From Pelotomaculum sp. UBA3102 (lineage in GTDB: Bacteria; Bacillota; Desulfotomaculia; Desulfotomaculales; Pelotomaculaceae), in assembly GCA_002365865.1 (NCBI GenBank), contig DFAQ01000031.1, positions 1 through 64,000 of the forward strand: a DNA stretch of 64,000 nt. Reading direction: 5' to 3'. Positions within the stretch are counted from its first letter, which is position 1. Every line of letters begins with the position of its first letter. The position numbers and the translations under genes are program-made. Shown here in pieces: positions 10,295-18,849 of the stretch. The notes under the pieces are model-generated. The model did not search any database. It was not told where the DNA came from and saw only the letters and a program-made list of their open reading frames with translations.

Positions 10295-10324
10295 ATTATA
10301 ACACAAACAATATTTACATGACAA
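10295..10324 (-). promoter_or_regulatory. Sigma-A-type promoter for the OLE RNA
   Basis: Minus strand TTGTCA (-35), 18-nt spacer, TATAAT (-10). Expected initiation is about 10285-10290, 13-18 nt before the first base of the OLE terminal stem. This suggests OLE can be made independently of read-through from ispA. Confidence 0.65.
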
Positions 10325-10406
10325 ATACTGTTAAGGCGCTTTTATTTTTCTTTGCTGGGACAAAATATTTTATTTAAATAATTATTTAATTAAAATAAAC
10401 CTAAAA

Positions 10407-11297
10407 CTAAAAATCACGGTTAATAACAAAATCGACCAGGGCTCTTAAAAAATCTGCCTTTCGGTCGAAACACCGCAGTGCTTCCTGAGCCTTCCCAGCA
10501 GCCTGCCGCGCTTTTTCCCTGGATTTTTCAAGTCCAAAAAGGGCGGGATAGGTTAGTTTCTCATTTTTTATATCACTGCCCACCGGCTTGCCGAGCTTTT
10601 TTTCGTCACCTTCCACATCAAGAATATCATCTTTAATCTGAAATGCCAGTCCCAGAAGTTCTGCATATTCAGTGAGGCAATCAAGCTGTTTTTTACTTGC
10701 CCCGGCAAGAATGGCCCCTGCCCGGACTGAAACGCGGTACAAAGCACCCGTCTTATGGCGGTGGATATATTCGAGAACCGCCTCACCGTCTGATTCATCC
10801 GTGGAACACGTGTCCACCACCTGTCCCCCGATCAGTCCGAAAGTCCCGGCTCCTTCTGCTAATTCATTAATTACTTTTAATACTTTCTCCGGATGGGAGG
10901 ATTCAATTTCAGTCAGCAATTTAAAGGCCAAGGTCAGGAGAGCATCACCGGCCAGTATTGCTACCGCTTCCCCATATACCTTGTGGTTTGTAAGCTTGCC
11001 CCTCCGGTAGTCATCATCATCCATGGCCGGCAGGTCGTCGTGAATGAGGGAATAGGCATGAATTAATTCAACTGCACAGGCAGCCGGCAACACATCTGCG
11101 CTCTTACCCCCCACAGTCTCAGCCCCGGCAATGACCAGGGCAGGCCTGAGCCTTTTGCCACCGCCCATGACACTATAACGCATAGCCTGGTGAATTAAAG
11201 GCGGATAGGCATCAGATGACGGCAGAAAGCGCTCCAGAGCCGCTTCTACAAGATTTGCCCTGTTTTTTAATTCTTCTTTAAAGTTCACTGCCGGCAT
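10407..11297 (-). CDS. ispA: Farnesyl diphosphate synthase (polyprenyl synthetase)
   Basis: Condenses DMAPP/IPP to geranyl and farnesyl diphosphate for quinone, undecaprenyl and hopanoid-type lipids. The 296-aa all-helical protein has the first aspartate-rich motif [14 protein letters not shown] (about 85-98) and the second, QIKDDILD (about 215-225). The KRLRP element that binds the allylic or IPP phosphate lies in [12 protein letters not shown]. The start overlaps the xseB stop by 20 bases. It is the last protein gene before the OLE RNA. Product chain length (C15 or C20) cannot be fixed from sequence alone. Confidence 0.94.
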   Translation of the reverse strand: MPAVNFKEELKNRANLVEAALERFLPSSDAYPPLIHQAMRYSVMGGGKRLRPALVIAGAETVGGKSADVLPAACAVELIHAYSLIHDDLPAMDDDDYRRGKLTNHKVYGEAVAILAGDALLTLAFKLLTEIESSHPEKVLKVINELAEGAGTFGLIGGQVVDTCSTDESDGEAVLEYIHRHKTGALYRVSVRAGAILAGASKKQLDCLTEYAELLGLAFQIKDDILDVEGDEKKLGKPVGSDIKNEKLTYPALFGLEKSREKARQAAGKAQEALRCFDRKADFLRALVDFVINRDF

Positions 11298-11547
11298 CCT
11301 CCCTTGCAGCAGTAAAAGATTTGGTTTCTATTAAATCAATACCATTCCCGGCACCGGTAACAAGGATTGAAATACGCTGTTCAGCATCTTCCAAATGTTT
11401 ATTGCAAATTTTTGACAATTGAATGCCTTCCGCAAAAAGTTCCAGCGCCCCCTCCAGGGGCATCCTGCCGTCCTCCAGTTTCCGCACAACGGTTTCCAAC
11501 CGGGAAAGCGCCTCTTCAAAACTAAGTTTTTTGTTTTCCTCAGGCAT
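11278..11547 (-). CDS. xseB: Exodeoxyribonuclease VII small subunit
   Basis: Small subunit of the ssDNA exonuclease; it forms coiled dimers around the XseA catalytic chain. The 89-aa protein begins [18 protein letters not shown], the family signature (LSFEEALxRLExIVxxLE), with amphipathic helices up to about residue 65 and a variable tail. It overlaps ispA. Its partner xseA lies 1.7 kb upstream (13251), separated by fchA and folD. Confidence 0.93.
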   Translation of the reverse strand: MPEENKKLSFEEALSRLETVVRKLEDGRMPLEGALELFAEGIQLSKICNKHLEDAEQRISILVTGAGNGIDLIETKSFTAAREDAGSEL

Positions 11548-11666
11548 AAATTCCTCTCCTATTCTTATATTCTTTGCTTACCTGGTGTTTTATTCGCCTT
11601 CCCGTAGTTAATATAACATATTTTATTACGCAAAAATAGTGCCGCTTAACATCATAACCCTGCAAA

Positions 11667-11699
11667 CAAAAGCCCCACAAAAAATACTGCTGCAGGGCT
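11667..11699 (-). terminator. Possible terminator between fchA and xseB
   Basis: On the minus strand, 30 nt after the fchA stop, AGCCC pairs with GGGCT across a long loop, followed by TTTTG. The stem is short, so it may be only a partial terminator in the 181-base gap before xseB. Confidence 0.35.
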
Positions 11700-11728
11700 G
11701 ATATAATTAAATCATTATTGGTTCTGTA

Positions 11729-12358
11729 CTACATTCTCCGCCGTATTTCGGCCAGGGCCTTTTCCTTTAAACGCCCGGCTTCTGCAGCCAAACCCTCTTT
11801 CTCGACAATAACCTTATTTATGTATGCCTGGTCTTTAATCATCGGAAGGTTAATGTCTACGTTCAGGAGAGCGCTTTTCAGGGCTGCCTCGACCAACAGG
11901 ACTGCTACACCCACATCACTGACAGCCATTTTATTGCCGGTAACTGACAACCGGTCTGCAATATGTAGCGCCTTCAGGCACACCCGTGCAATTTCAACTG
12001 GGGTGTCCGTAGCGTCTTTCAGAGCCTTTTGTACTGCGGTTTCCCGTGCGACCTTCTCTTCACCGGTAGTTCCCTGCAGGCGGTAAGCCGTCATGAAATT
12101 ATTGAACCCAGCCATGTCGGCTGCTACTAATTCCTCCAACTTTCCAATTAAATCATTGCCCTCTTTCAGACTCTCTTTAATTTGAGGTGCGACATCTTTA
12201 TATTTTTCTTTTCCCAGGGTCAGATTACCTACCATTGAAGCCATGGCCAATCCAAAACAGGCAACAATTGCTGAAACACTGCCTCCCCCCGGTGTCGGAG
12301 ACTTTGAAGCGGAAACCTCAATTACTTCACGCAGGCTTTTATCAAATAGTTCACCCAC
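11729..12358 (-). CDS. fchA: Methenyltetrahydrofolate cyclohydrolase (FTCD-cyclodeaminase family)
   Basis: Short all-alpha protein of about 209 aa related to the cyclodeaminase domain of formiminotransferase-cyclodeaminase. In acetogens and purine fermenters FchA interconverts methenyl- and formyl-THF. The N-terminal family motif SKSPTPGGGSVSA is clear, followed by ALAxASMVGNLTLGKEKY. GTG at 12358 is preferred over TTG 12373 because GGGGGT lies about 8 nt upstream. Its stop is 30 nt from a weak hairpin, and folD is 18 nt upstream. Pairing with folD supports a one-carbon role; a formimido-THF cyclodeaminase activity is the alternative. Confidence 0.85.
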   Translation of the reverse strand: MGELFDKSLREVIEVSASKSPTPGGGSVSAIVACFGLAMASMVGNLTLGKEKYKDVAPQIKESLKEGNDLIGKLEELVAADMAGFNNFMTAYRLQGTTGEEKVARETAVQKALKDATDTPVEIARVCLKALHIADRLSVTGNKMAVSDVGVAVLLVEAALKSALLNVDINLPMIKDQAYINKVIVEKEGLAAEAGRLKEKALAEIRRRM

Positions 12359-12375
12359 AAAAATTACCCCCAAAA

Positions 12376-13233
12376 TTACTTTTCATGTTTTTGCTGCAGT
12401 TTAATGGCCTTAAGCAAGTTCTTCTGGATTAATGCAGTGGTCATACTGCCAACTCCACCCGGTACGGGCGAAATACCGCCGGCAACTTTTTCAACCCCCT
12501 TGAAATCGACGTCGCCGCATATACCACCGTCATCCGTCTCGTTTATGCCGGCATCAATAACAATTGCACCGGGCTTAACCATATCGGCGGTAATCATCCC
12601 GGCTCTTCCGGCAGCAGCTATGAGGATGTCCGCCTGCCGGGTATGCTCGGCCAGGTTTTTGGTCCTGGTATGGCAAACGGTAACGGTGGCATGCTGGTTA
12701 AGCATCATAAATATGAGTGGTTTGCCGACAGACTCACCCCGTCCGACCAGGACTGCATGCTTGCCTTTTATATCGATCCCGTTACGCAGCATAATTTCAA
12801 TACATCCCCGGGGCGTGGTAGGGAAAAGCCCCTCGCCGTTACTGAGAATATAACCGCGATTAATCGGATGGACCCCGTCTACATCCTTGAGCGGTGAAAC
12901 CGCTTCCATCACCTTCTGTTTGTTCAACCCTTCGGGTAAAGGTAATTCTATTAAAATTCCTTTAACCTCATTGTTCCGGTTAAGTCTTTCAATCAACGCG
13001 ACTACCTCGTCTTCGCGTGCGGTTTCCGGTAAAGCGAATAATTCAAAATCAACGTTTACCTTGCCACAAGCTTTTTCTATGGAACGGGAGTAAAGTACTG
13101 AAGCCGGATCTTCCCCCACCAGGACTACGGCCAGCTTGGGAACAATGCCTTTTGCCCTGAACCGGGCCACTTCAGACTTTACATCCTCCCTGATTGACGC
13201 GGCCACCTTTTTTCCATCAATAACCACTGCCAT
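12376..13233 (-). CDS. folD: Bifunctional methylene-THF dehydrogenase/cyclohydrolase FolD
   Basis: NADP-dependent oxidation of methylene-THF and hydrolysis of methenyl-THF. The 285-aa protein has the catalytic Lys region VLYSRSIEKACGKV, the PLPEGLNKQKVM and PLKDVDGVHPINRG folate motifs, the Rossmann motif VGRGESVGKPL and the C-terminal signature PVPGGVGSMTTALI. It lies between fchA and xseA. With FchA present, the cyclohydrolase activity may be redundant. The NADPH-linked step connects naturally with the NfnAB pair encoded just upstream. Confidence 0.97.
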   Translation of the reverse strand: MAVVIDGKKVAASIREDVKSEVARFRAKGIVPKLAVVLVGEDPASVLYSRSIEKACGKVNVDFELFALPETAREDEVVALIERLNRNNEVKGILIELPLPEGLNKQKVMEAVSPLKDVDGVHPINRGYILSNGEGLFPTTPRGCIEIMLRNGIDIKGKHAVLVGRGESVGKPLIFMMLNQHATVTVCHTRTKNLAEHTRQADILIAAAGRAGMITADMVKPGAIVIDAGINETDDGGICGDVDFKGVEKVAGGISPVPGGVGSMTTALIQKNLLKAIKLQQKHEK

Positions 13234-13250
13234 AACCTACATCCTCTTTC

Positions 13251-14456
13251 TTAGTATTTCATCTTATCTTCCACAGTACAATTAAGTATCCCCTTATACA
13301 GGCGAACCGACAGCTTTTCCCCGGTCGCAACCGCTTCAGCATCGCTGACGACACGCCTTCCATCCAGCCGGGTACATATGCTGTACCCCCTGGCAAGGGT
13401 GGACAACGGGCTCAATGCCTGCATCCGCCCCGCCAACACCGCCAGGCGGCTTTTTTCACGCTCCATGGTGCTATTTATCCCCTGGATTAATAAATGATTC
13501 AGCATATCAAGAGACTGCCTTTTGTCACCGCAGACAACATCCGCCGCCCGGGTAAAAATCCGGCCCGAAACACAGGAAAAGAGCCGCTGTCTACCCGCTT
13601 CCACCTTCTTATCCAATACCTTTGAAAGCCTGGTTTGCATTACCTGAATATACCGCATCATTTCTTTTTTATCAGGGACAGCCATTTCTGCCGCGGCAGA
13701 TGGGGTTGCCGCTCTGGCATCGGCCACAAAATCGGCAATGGTAAAGTCATTTTCATGCCCCACGGCAGAAATAACCGGGATTTTTGATTGAAAAATGCTG
13801 CGCGCGACAATTTCAGTATTAAAAGCCCAGAGTTCTTCCAGAGAACCGCCTCCCCGGCCGGCTATGATCAGCTCAACATCACCGAGTCGGTTTAACAGTT
13901 GAATCCCACGGGCCACGGCAGGAGGAGCCTCTTGGCCCTGTACAGGCACGGGTACCAGGACAATCTCGCGCCCCGACCAGCGGCGCTTGATTATTTCAAG
14001 TATGTCTCTGATTGCCGCGCCGGTAGGTGAAGTTACGATACCGATTCTACGCGGCAGGAACGGCAGTGATTTTTTATACTTTTGGTCGAACAGACCCTCA
14101 CGCTGCAACTTTTCTTTTAACTGCTCAAATGCCAGGTAAAGCGCACCGGTACCTTCGGGTTCTATTTCGCCGGCATAAAGCTGGTAAGTCCCATCCCTTT
14201 CATATACAGAAACGTAACCGCGCACAGTAACCGCCATGCCGTTTTCCGGTCGAAAAGGAAGATGCCGGCTTTTCGACCGGAACATAACCACCTTCAGGCA
14301 GCTGTGATTGTCCTTTAAAGTAAAGTAACAATGCCCGGAAGAAGCTGCCTTAAAGTTTGATATTTCACCGCTGACCCATACGTTGGCCAGGAGGTAATCT
14401 TTATCAATTAATTCTCTAATATGCCTGGTCAGTTCAGAAACGGTAATTATACGCAT
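13251..14456 (-). CDS. xseA: Exodeoxyribonuclease VII large subunit
   Basis: Catalytic subunit of exonuclease VII, which degrades ssDNA from both ends. The 401-aa protein has an N-terminal OB-fold (about 1-100, VWVSGEISNFKAASSGHCYF), then the nuclease core with GIVTSPTGAAIRDIL, a GRGGGSLEELWAFN loop and the conserved AVGHENDFTIADFVAD stretch. A coiled-coil and C-terminal region (LARGYSI) follow. AGGAG lies 7-8 nt before the ATG. It is 17 nt upstream of folD. Confidence 0.97.
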   Translation of the reverse strand: MRIITVSELTRHIRELIDKDYLLANVWVSGEISNFKAASSGHCYFTLKDNHSCLKVVMFRSKSRHLPFRPENGMAVTVRGYVSVYERDGTYQLYAGEIEPEGTGALYLAFEQLKEKLQREGLFDQKYKKSLPFLPRRIGIVTSPTGAAIRDILEIIKRRWSGREIVLVPVPVQGQEAPPAVARGIQLLNRLGDVELIIAGRGGGSLEELWAFNTEIVARSIFQSKIPVISAVGHENDFTIADFVADARAATPSAAAEMAVPDKKEMMRYIQVMQTRLSKVLDKKVEAGRQRLFSCVSGRIFTRAADVVCGDKRQSLDMLNHLLIQGINSTMEREKSRLAVLAGRMQALSPLSTLARGYSICTRLDGRRVVSDAEAVATGEKLSVRLYKGILNCTVEDKMKY

Positions 14457-14472
14457 GATTAAGCTCCTGTTA

Positions 14473-14515
14473 CTTAAAAGAGTAACACGTCTCCCGGGCC
14501 TTCATCATCGTGTTA
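14473..14515 (-). terminator. Weak hairpin after nfnB
   Basis: The minus strand has a TAACACG/CGTGTTA inverted repeat with a ~19-nt loop, followed by CTCTTTT, immediately after the nfnB stop and before xseA. It could be an attenuator between the nfn and xseA-folD segments; the long loop makes it uncertain. Confidence 0.3.
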
Positions 14516-14518
14516 ACC

Positions 14519-15949
14519 TTAGGAATTTGTTGTGGTTTGACCCGATAAGTAAGCGTGAATTGAGTTTGCCGCCTTGCGGCCGGCACCCATGGCCAGTATT
14601 ACCGTGGCCGCTCCGCTCACCACGTCACCGCCTGCGAAAACCCCCGGTTTGGAGGTCGCACCTGTTTCCGGATCCGCAATAATATTACCCTTTTTACTGC
14701 ACTCTAAACCATTGGTAGTCCGTGGTACCAGTGGATTCGGCCCTTGACCGATCGCTACTACCACGGTATCTACATCAATAACAAATTCCGAACCCTTGAT
14801 GGGAACCGGCCTGCGGCGTCCGGAATCGTCCGCCTCGCCCAGTTCATACCGCAGGCATTCCATACCCGTCACCCAGTAATCGTCATTGTACAAAATCCTG
14901 GTTGGACTGGTCAGAAACCGGAATTTAACCCCTTCTTCTTCGGCATGTTCGATTTCTTCATGGCGTGCCGGCAACTCGACCCTTGACCGCCGGTACACGA
15001 TCCATGACTCTTCAGCCCCGAGGCGAAGCGCGGTGCGCGCCGAGTCCATGGCCACGTTCCCGCCGCCGAGCACAGCCACCTTTCTGCCCACCCTGATCGG
15101 GGTGTCATAGCCGGGAAAGAGATAAGCTTTCATTAAATTGGTGCGGGTAAGAAATTCATTTGCCGAATACACGCCGCAGGCATTTTCACCCGGTATTTTC
15201 ATAAAATATGGAAGACCGGCACCGGTGCCGATAAAGACGGCATCAAACCCGTCCTTTTCCATTAATTCGTCGACGGTGGCAAGCTTACCGACCACGGCGT
15301 TTACCCGGATATCAATACCCAGTTTCTTTAAGTTTTCCACTTCTTCCTGAACCACTGCTTTCGGCAGCCGGAATTCGGGAATGCCGTACATCAGTACGCC
15401 GCCGGCCACGTGCAGGGCTTCAAAGACGGTTGCTTTATGGCCCAGTTTTGCCAAATCGGCAGCGCAGGTCAGTCCTGCCGGGCCGGAACCAACCACCGCC
15501 ACCTTCTTACCGGTAGCAGCAGCAACCTCTTGAGGTACCGCCCCGTTATGCAACTCCCGGTCAGCACAAAAACGCTCAATCCGGCCGATTGCCACCGGAT
15601 TGTGCTTCTTGCCCAGGGTACAGAACTTTTCGCACTGGTTTTCCTGGGGACATACCCGCCCACAAACAGCAGGCAGGGCATTTTTTTCCTTAATTTTTTT
15701 AATGGCCCCGGCAAAATCTTTCCGGGCAGCAAGTTTAATAAAAGCAGGGATATCAACTTCCACCGGGCAACCCCGGCAACATGGGGCCTGTTTGCACTGC
15801 AGGCAACGGGCTGCCTCGGCGGCGGCTGTTTCCTCATCATACCCCAGTGCTACCTCCTGGAAATTTTTAATTCTCTGCACCGGTTCCTGTACCGGCATGT
15901 CATATTTATTAGGAACCAAGGTCTTTTTATTTTTGTACTCTGTTGTCAT
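14519..15949 (-). CDS. nfnB: NADH-dependent ferredoxin:NADP oxidoreductase subunit B (NfnB/SudA/GltD-like)
   Basis: Flavoprotein of about 476 aa related to the small chain of glutamate synthase. The N-terminal iron-sulfur domain has two cysteine clusters (CLQCKQAPCCRGC and CGRVCPQENQCEKFC). An FAD motif GSGPAGL and an NAD(P) motif GGGNVAMD follow, with a C-terminal GATSKPGVFAGGD flavin motif. In NfnAB the enzyme bifurcates electrons between NADPH, NADH and ferredoxin; annotations as sulfide dehydrogenase SudA are common. ATG 15949 with AGGTG at 6 nt is chosen over an upstream reading to 15994. It overlaps nfnA by 23 bases, and the absence of a gltB partner favours NfnB. Confidence 0.88.
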   Translation of the reverse strand: MTTEYKNKKTLVPNKYDMPVQEPVQRIKNFQEVALGYDEETAAAEAARCLQCKQAPCCRGCPVEVDIPAFIKLAARKDFAGAIKKIKEKNALPAVCGRVCPQENQCEKFCTLGKKHNPVAIGRIERFCADRELHNGAVPQEVAAATGKKVAVVGSGPAGLTCAADLAKLGHKATVFEALHVAGGVLMYGIPEFRLPKAVVQEEVENLKKLGIDIRVNAVVGKLATVDELMEKDGFDAVFIGTGAGLPYFMKIPGENACGVYSANEFLTRTNLMKAYLFPGYDTPIRVGRKVAVLGGGNVAMDSARTALRLGAEESWIVYRRSRVELPARHEEIEHAEEEGVKFRFLTSPTRILYNDDYWVTGMECLRYELGEADDSGRRRPVPIKGSEFVIDVDTVVVAIGQGPNPLVPRTTNGLECSKKGNIIADPETGATSKPGVFAGGDVVSGAATVILAMGAGRKAANSIHAYLSGQTTTNS

Positions 15950-16811
15950 TATTTTCACCTCTATGACTGCATCCACACTGGTGCTCGCTTTCATTTAAAT
16001 ATCTTTCCAGGGAAAGCTTTTCCTGGGGTTTATAAATAAGCGCACGGCGCGCCATCTCGGCAAAGTCTACCTGGTGCCCGTCAAACTCCGGTCCGTCCAC
16101 ACAGGCAAACTTGGTTTCTCCACCCACAGTTACACGGCAACTGCCGCACATGCCTGTCCCATCCACCATTATTGAGTTTAGGCTAACCACGGTTTTCAAA
16201 CCGTATTCCCTGGTCAGGTTGCATACCGCCCGCATCATCGGCAGGGGCCCGATGGCGATACAAAGAACAATATCGTTACTTTCTTTAATAACCTCCGTCA
16301 AAACATCGGTGACAAACCCCTTCCCGGCATAAGACCCGTCGTCGGTGGTTACTCTCAGTTCACTGCAGGCAGCTCTCATCTTGTCTTCCCAAAAAACCAG
16401 TTCCCCGGTTCTCGCTCCTATAATACCGGTCACCTTGTTTCCGGCTTCTTTAAGTGCTCTGGCTATGGGATAAACCGGAGCAACTCCTACCCCGCCGCCG
16501 ACACAAACAATATGCCCGTAATATTCAATACGGGACGGCTCCCCCAGCGGACCGACAAAATCCTTGACAGAATCTCCTTCATTCAGGGCTCCTAATACCC
16601 TGGTAGTCTTACCGACTTCTTGGAAAACACAGGTAATGGCACCTTTTTCCCGGTCAAAATCGGCAATGGTCAATGGAATACGCTCTCCCTCACTGTCAAC
16701 CCGAAGAATAACGAACTGGCCGGGCCTGGCCTTTTCAGCTACCGCGGGCGCCTTAATTTCAAAAAGGTTTACAGACGGCGCCAAAACTTCTTTCCTGTTT
16801 ATTCTGTACAT
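15927..16811 (-). CDS. nfnA: Ferredoxin:NADP oxidoreductase subunit A (NfnA/SudB)
   Basis: A 294-aa protein of the ferredoxin-NADP reductase fold: an FAD-binding barrel (about 1-95, with RIPLTIAD), an NAD-binding domain (VGGGVGVAPVYPIARAL; TDDGSYAGKGFVTDVL) and a C-terminal [2Fe-2S] region with MVDGTGMCGSCRV and a later Cys in KFACVDGPEFDGHQVD. This is the standard NfnA/SudB/dihydroorotate dehydrogenase electron-transfer layout. It is translationally coupled to nfnB. Together they are expected to couple NADH/NADPH and ferredoxin pools in the cytoplasm, supplying NADPH for FolD-type reactions. Confidence 0.9.
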   Translation of the reverse strand: MYRINRKEVLAPSVNLFEIKAPAVAEKARPGQFVILRVDSEGERIPLTIADFDREKGAITCVFQEVGKTTRVLGALNEGDSVKDFVGPLGEPSRIEYYGHIVCVGGGVGVAPVYPIARALKEAGNKVTGIIGARTGELVFWEDKMRAACSELRVTTDDGSYAGKGFVTDVLTEVIKESNDIVLCIAIGPLPMMRAVCNLTREYGLKTVVSLNSIMVDGTGMCGSCRVTVGGETKFACVDGPEFDGHQVDFAEMARRALIYKPQEKLSLERYLNESEHQCGCSHRGENNDNRVQK

Positions 16812-16857
16812 GTAAACAAATCACCTCTGAAAAATATGAGCAATTTAACCGGCAACC

Positions 16858-17292
16858 TTAAGATTCATCAAGCAAACCCCCGGGCTGGTACTGATCAATA
16901 TTTTCTATCACCCGGCCGAGTATCCCATTAATAAATCTACCTGATTCCTCTCCGCCGAAAATCTTACCTAATTCCACTGCTTCATTTACAGAAACATTAT
17001 TAGGGATATCATTACAGTAAAATACTTCATATAGTGCCAGACGCATGATATTTTTATCCACGTTTGCCATCCTGTTTATGTTCCAGTCTTTGCTTACCAT
17101 ATTTATTACCTGGTCAATAGCTTGCAGGTTGTCCAGAGTTCCCAAGATGATTCTCCTGGAAAAATCCTGTTCTTTCGTCAATTCACCAAAACTGTCAGTT
17201 GTATTTTGATACGCTTGACACGGCTCGATACCACCTACATCGACTTGAAACAGAACCTGGAGGGCCCTTTCCCTCGCCTGTCTCCTGCTCAT
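16858..17292 (-). CDS. nusB: Transcription antitermination factor NusB
   Basis: All-helical RNA-binding protein that, with NusE, promotes rRNA antitermination. The 144-aa protein begins MSRRQARERALQVLFQVDVGG and contains NIMRLALYEVFYCNDIPNNVSVNEAVELGKIFG, the conserved family core. ATG 17292 has GGGAGG at 6 nt; the upstream ATG at 17298 sits against the Shine-Dalgarno and is not used. It lies between DUF2273/amaP/asp23 and nfnA, the usual asp23-nusB-folD neighbourhood. The gap upstream holds a MITE-like repeat. Confidence 0.96.
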   Translation of the reverse strand: MSRRQARERALQVLFQVDVGGIEPCQAYQNTTDSFGELTKEQDFSRRIILGTLDNLQAIDQVINMVSKDWNINRMANVDKNIMRLALYEVFYCNDIPNNVSVNEAVELGKIFGGEESGRFINGILGRVIENIDQYQPGGLLDES

Positions 17293-17341
17293 AAGCATCC
17301 TCCCGGCGATTAAATGCCAATGATATTATTATTATTACTAC

Positions 17342-17520
17342 TAATACTACAGCGTAATATTGCTTATTTCGTTATGCCCGCTACGCCACGGGCGCTACGC
17401 CACGGGGACGGTTCCATCGTCTTCCCTTCGGCCCTTCGCTACGCTTCGGGGACGCTCGAACCGTCCCCATGGCTCCGCTACCCATGGCTCCGCTAACCTT
17501 TAATTTACACTGTAGTACTA
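17342..17520. mobile_element. MITE-like element with terminal inverted repeats
   Basis: A 179-bp non-coding element with 16-bp imperfect terminal inverted repeats, TAATACTACAGCGTAA (left) and TTACACTGTAGTACTA (right), 14 of 16 positions pairing. Inside are an 11-bp perfect inverted repeat GGGGACGGTTC/GAACCGTCCCC (17404-17414 and 17458-17468) and short direct repeats (CGCTACGCCACGGG twice, CCATGGCTCCGCTA twice). There is no coding sequence. The right end supplies the TAG stop of the DUF2273 gene. GGGGACGGTTC-type repeats are seen near IS200-like or REP-type transposases, but no transposase is present here. Confidence 0.6.
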
Positions 17521-17736
17521 ATGCCTTTCCCGAAAAAGATTTTCCATTAATCCTTTAAAATCAAAATTTTCGTCCAACCGCTTGCCGATATAGTACCCGG
17601 CCGTGGCACACACCGCCACGAAAAGCGCTTTAAACAAACCGTACTTAATCGCAAACCAACCAAAGAGCAGGCCCAAAACCACTCCCATTATTTTACCCAG
17701 GTGACTGTCCAGCATTTCCCGCAAAATTCCCATCAT
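17518..17736 (-). CDS. DUF2273 small membrane protein
   Basis: A 72-aa protein with two predicted transmembrane segments (about 13-30 and 32-50) separated by YGL, followed by a charged C-terminus (GKRLDENFDFKGLMENLFRERH). This matches DUF2273 proteins that accompany AmaP and Asp23. It lies 18 nt after amaP. Its last codon and stop fall within the terminal inverted repeat of the adjacent MITE-like element, so the C-terminus may have been altered by that insertion. The family has no established biochemical role beyond the Asp23 envelope-stress cluster. Confidence 0.8.
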   Translation of the reverse strand: MMGILREMLDSHLGKIMGVVLGLLFGWFAIKYGLFKALFVAVCATAGYYIGKRLDENFDFKGLMENLFRERH

Positions 17737-17754
17737 TTCACCTCATTACCGACT

Positions 17755-18285
17755 TTATTCGACCCTCGGCCTTTTTACGGCAATATTTTCAATTAAAACC
17801 CTCACGGTGCCGACAGACAATCCGGTAACCTCGAAGACCCGCTCTTTAACCCGGTCCTGAATTTCAGCGGAAACCTCCGGAATATTAACGTCCGGTGTAA
17901 CCGACGCCCGGATCTGAATGCCGATACCCTGGGGAACGGAAAAAATACGAGGTTTAATTTCTTTCACCCCGTTTATCTGACTTACTACTTTCTCAACCAA
18001 ATTCTCTATTGCCTGAAGGGACAGTTTAACCTGGCCGGGCTTCCCCTCGGCCAGAACCACATGCCTGCCCTTTGGTTTGCGGACGCTCACCCAGAACAAC
18101 CTGACGCCGGCAAAAATCAAAACTAATATTAAAGCCCAGAGAACATTCGGACGGCCGGGGTAAAAAAACCCCCTGAATAACAATACGGGTAAAGTCCAGC
18201 CCATCATTACCGCCGAAAAAATTAAAAACACCACGGTCAGAAAGCAAGCATATACGGCCAGTAAAGCACGGTCAAAAAGGCCCAT
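17755..18285 (-). CDS. amaP: Alkaline shock response membrane anchor protein AmaP
   Basis: Membrane anchor that recruits Asp23 to the cell membrane in staphylococci. About 176 aa, starting MGLFDRALLAVYACF, with two transmembrane segments (about 6-30 and 45-65) and a cytoplasmic Asp23-like domain (QAIENLVEKVVSQINGVKEI). The chosen ATG 18285 has AGGAGG at 6 nt; 24 upstream residues in frame lack such a site. It sits between asp23 and the DUF2273 gene, the conserved trio. Confidence 0.85.
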   Translation of the reverse strand: MGLFDRALLAVYACFLTVVFLIFSAVMMGWTLPVLLFRGFFYPGRPNVLWALILVLIFAGVRLFWVSVRKPKGRHVVLAEGKPGQVKLSLQAIENLVEKVVSQINGVKEIKPRIFSVPQGIGIQIRASVTPDVNIPEVSAEIQDRVKERVFEVTGLSVGTVRVLIENIAVKRPRVE

Positions 18286-18428
18286 TATAAACCTCCTGAT
18301 ATCAAGTAGTATATTGAAAAAGTTTTCCCTGGTGTCTAAAGCCGCATTTAACCTCAAACACCAGGGATCTTGCTGCTCGTTTCATAATAGGGTTGGTAAA
18401 AAATAAATAACCCGGGTGAGAATCATTT

Positions 18429-18824
18429 CTATTTCACTCTGTGTTCTTCTTCATCCTCGGGCACAAAGGCAATACCCTGTACATTAACGTTTACTTCTAC
18501 AACTGCAAGACCGGTTGTACGTTCAACGGCATTTTTAACTTTTTCCTGGATTTCCCCCGCAACGTCAGGAATACGCACACCATAATCCATTATAATATAT
18601 AAGTCAATGGCAGCCTCTTTCTCTCCGACTTCCACCTTGATTCCTTTGGTCAGGTTTTTCATACCCAACTTTTCTACTATCCCGCCGACCAAACCGCCGC
18701 TCATTCCGGCCACGCCTTTAACCTCAATAGTAGATAATCCGGCAATTGTCTTTACCACTTCATCGGCAATCTTAATTGAACCCAATACGGTCCGCTCTTC
18801 CCGGATAATTTCTTCGGTTCCCAT
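18429..18824 (-). CDS. asp23: Asp23/Gls24 family envelope stress protein
   Basis: A 131-aa DUF322/Asp23 protein: repeated short beta and alpha elements with IKIADEVVKTIAGLSTIEVKG, KLGMKNLTKGIKVEVG and VNVNVQGIAFV. Members form membrane-associated assemblies linked to cell-wall stress. ATG 18824 (MGTEE) is chosen with AAGGAGG at about 8 nt. The upstream GTG overlaps that Shine-Dalgarno. It is transcribed before amaP from a strong sigma-A-type promoter pair. Confidence 0.93.
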   Translation of the reverse strand: MGTEEIIREERTVLGSIKIADEVVKTIAGLSTIEVKGVAGMSGGLVGGIVEKLGMKNLTKGIKVEVGEKEAAIDLYIIMDYGVRIPDVAGEIQEKVKNAVERTTGLAVVEVNVNVQGIAFVPEDEEEHRVK

Positions 18825-18849
18825 CTCGGACACCTCCTTTTTGAAATAT

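Noticed and set aside
14519..15949. Glutamate synthase small subunit GltD
   Set aside because: Sequence would allow it, but no large subunit is adjacent and the NfnA/SudB-type partner overlaps the gene.
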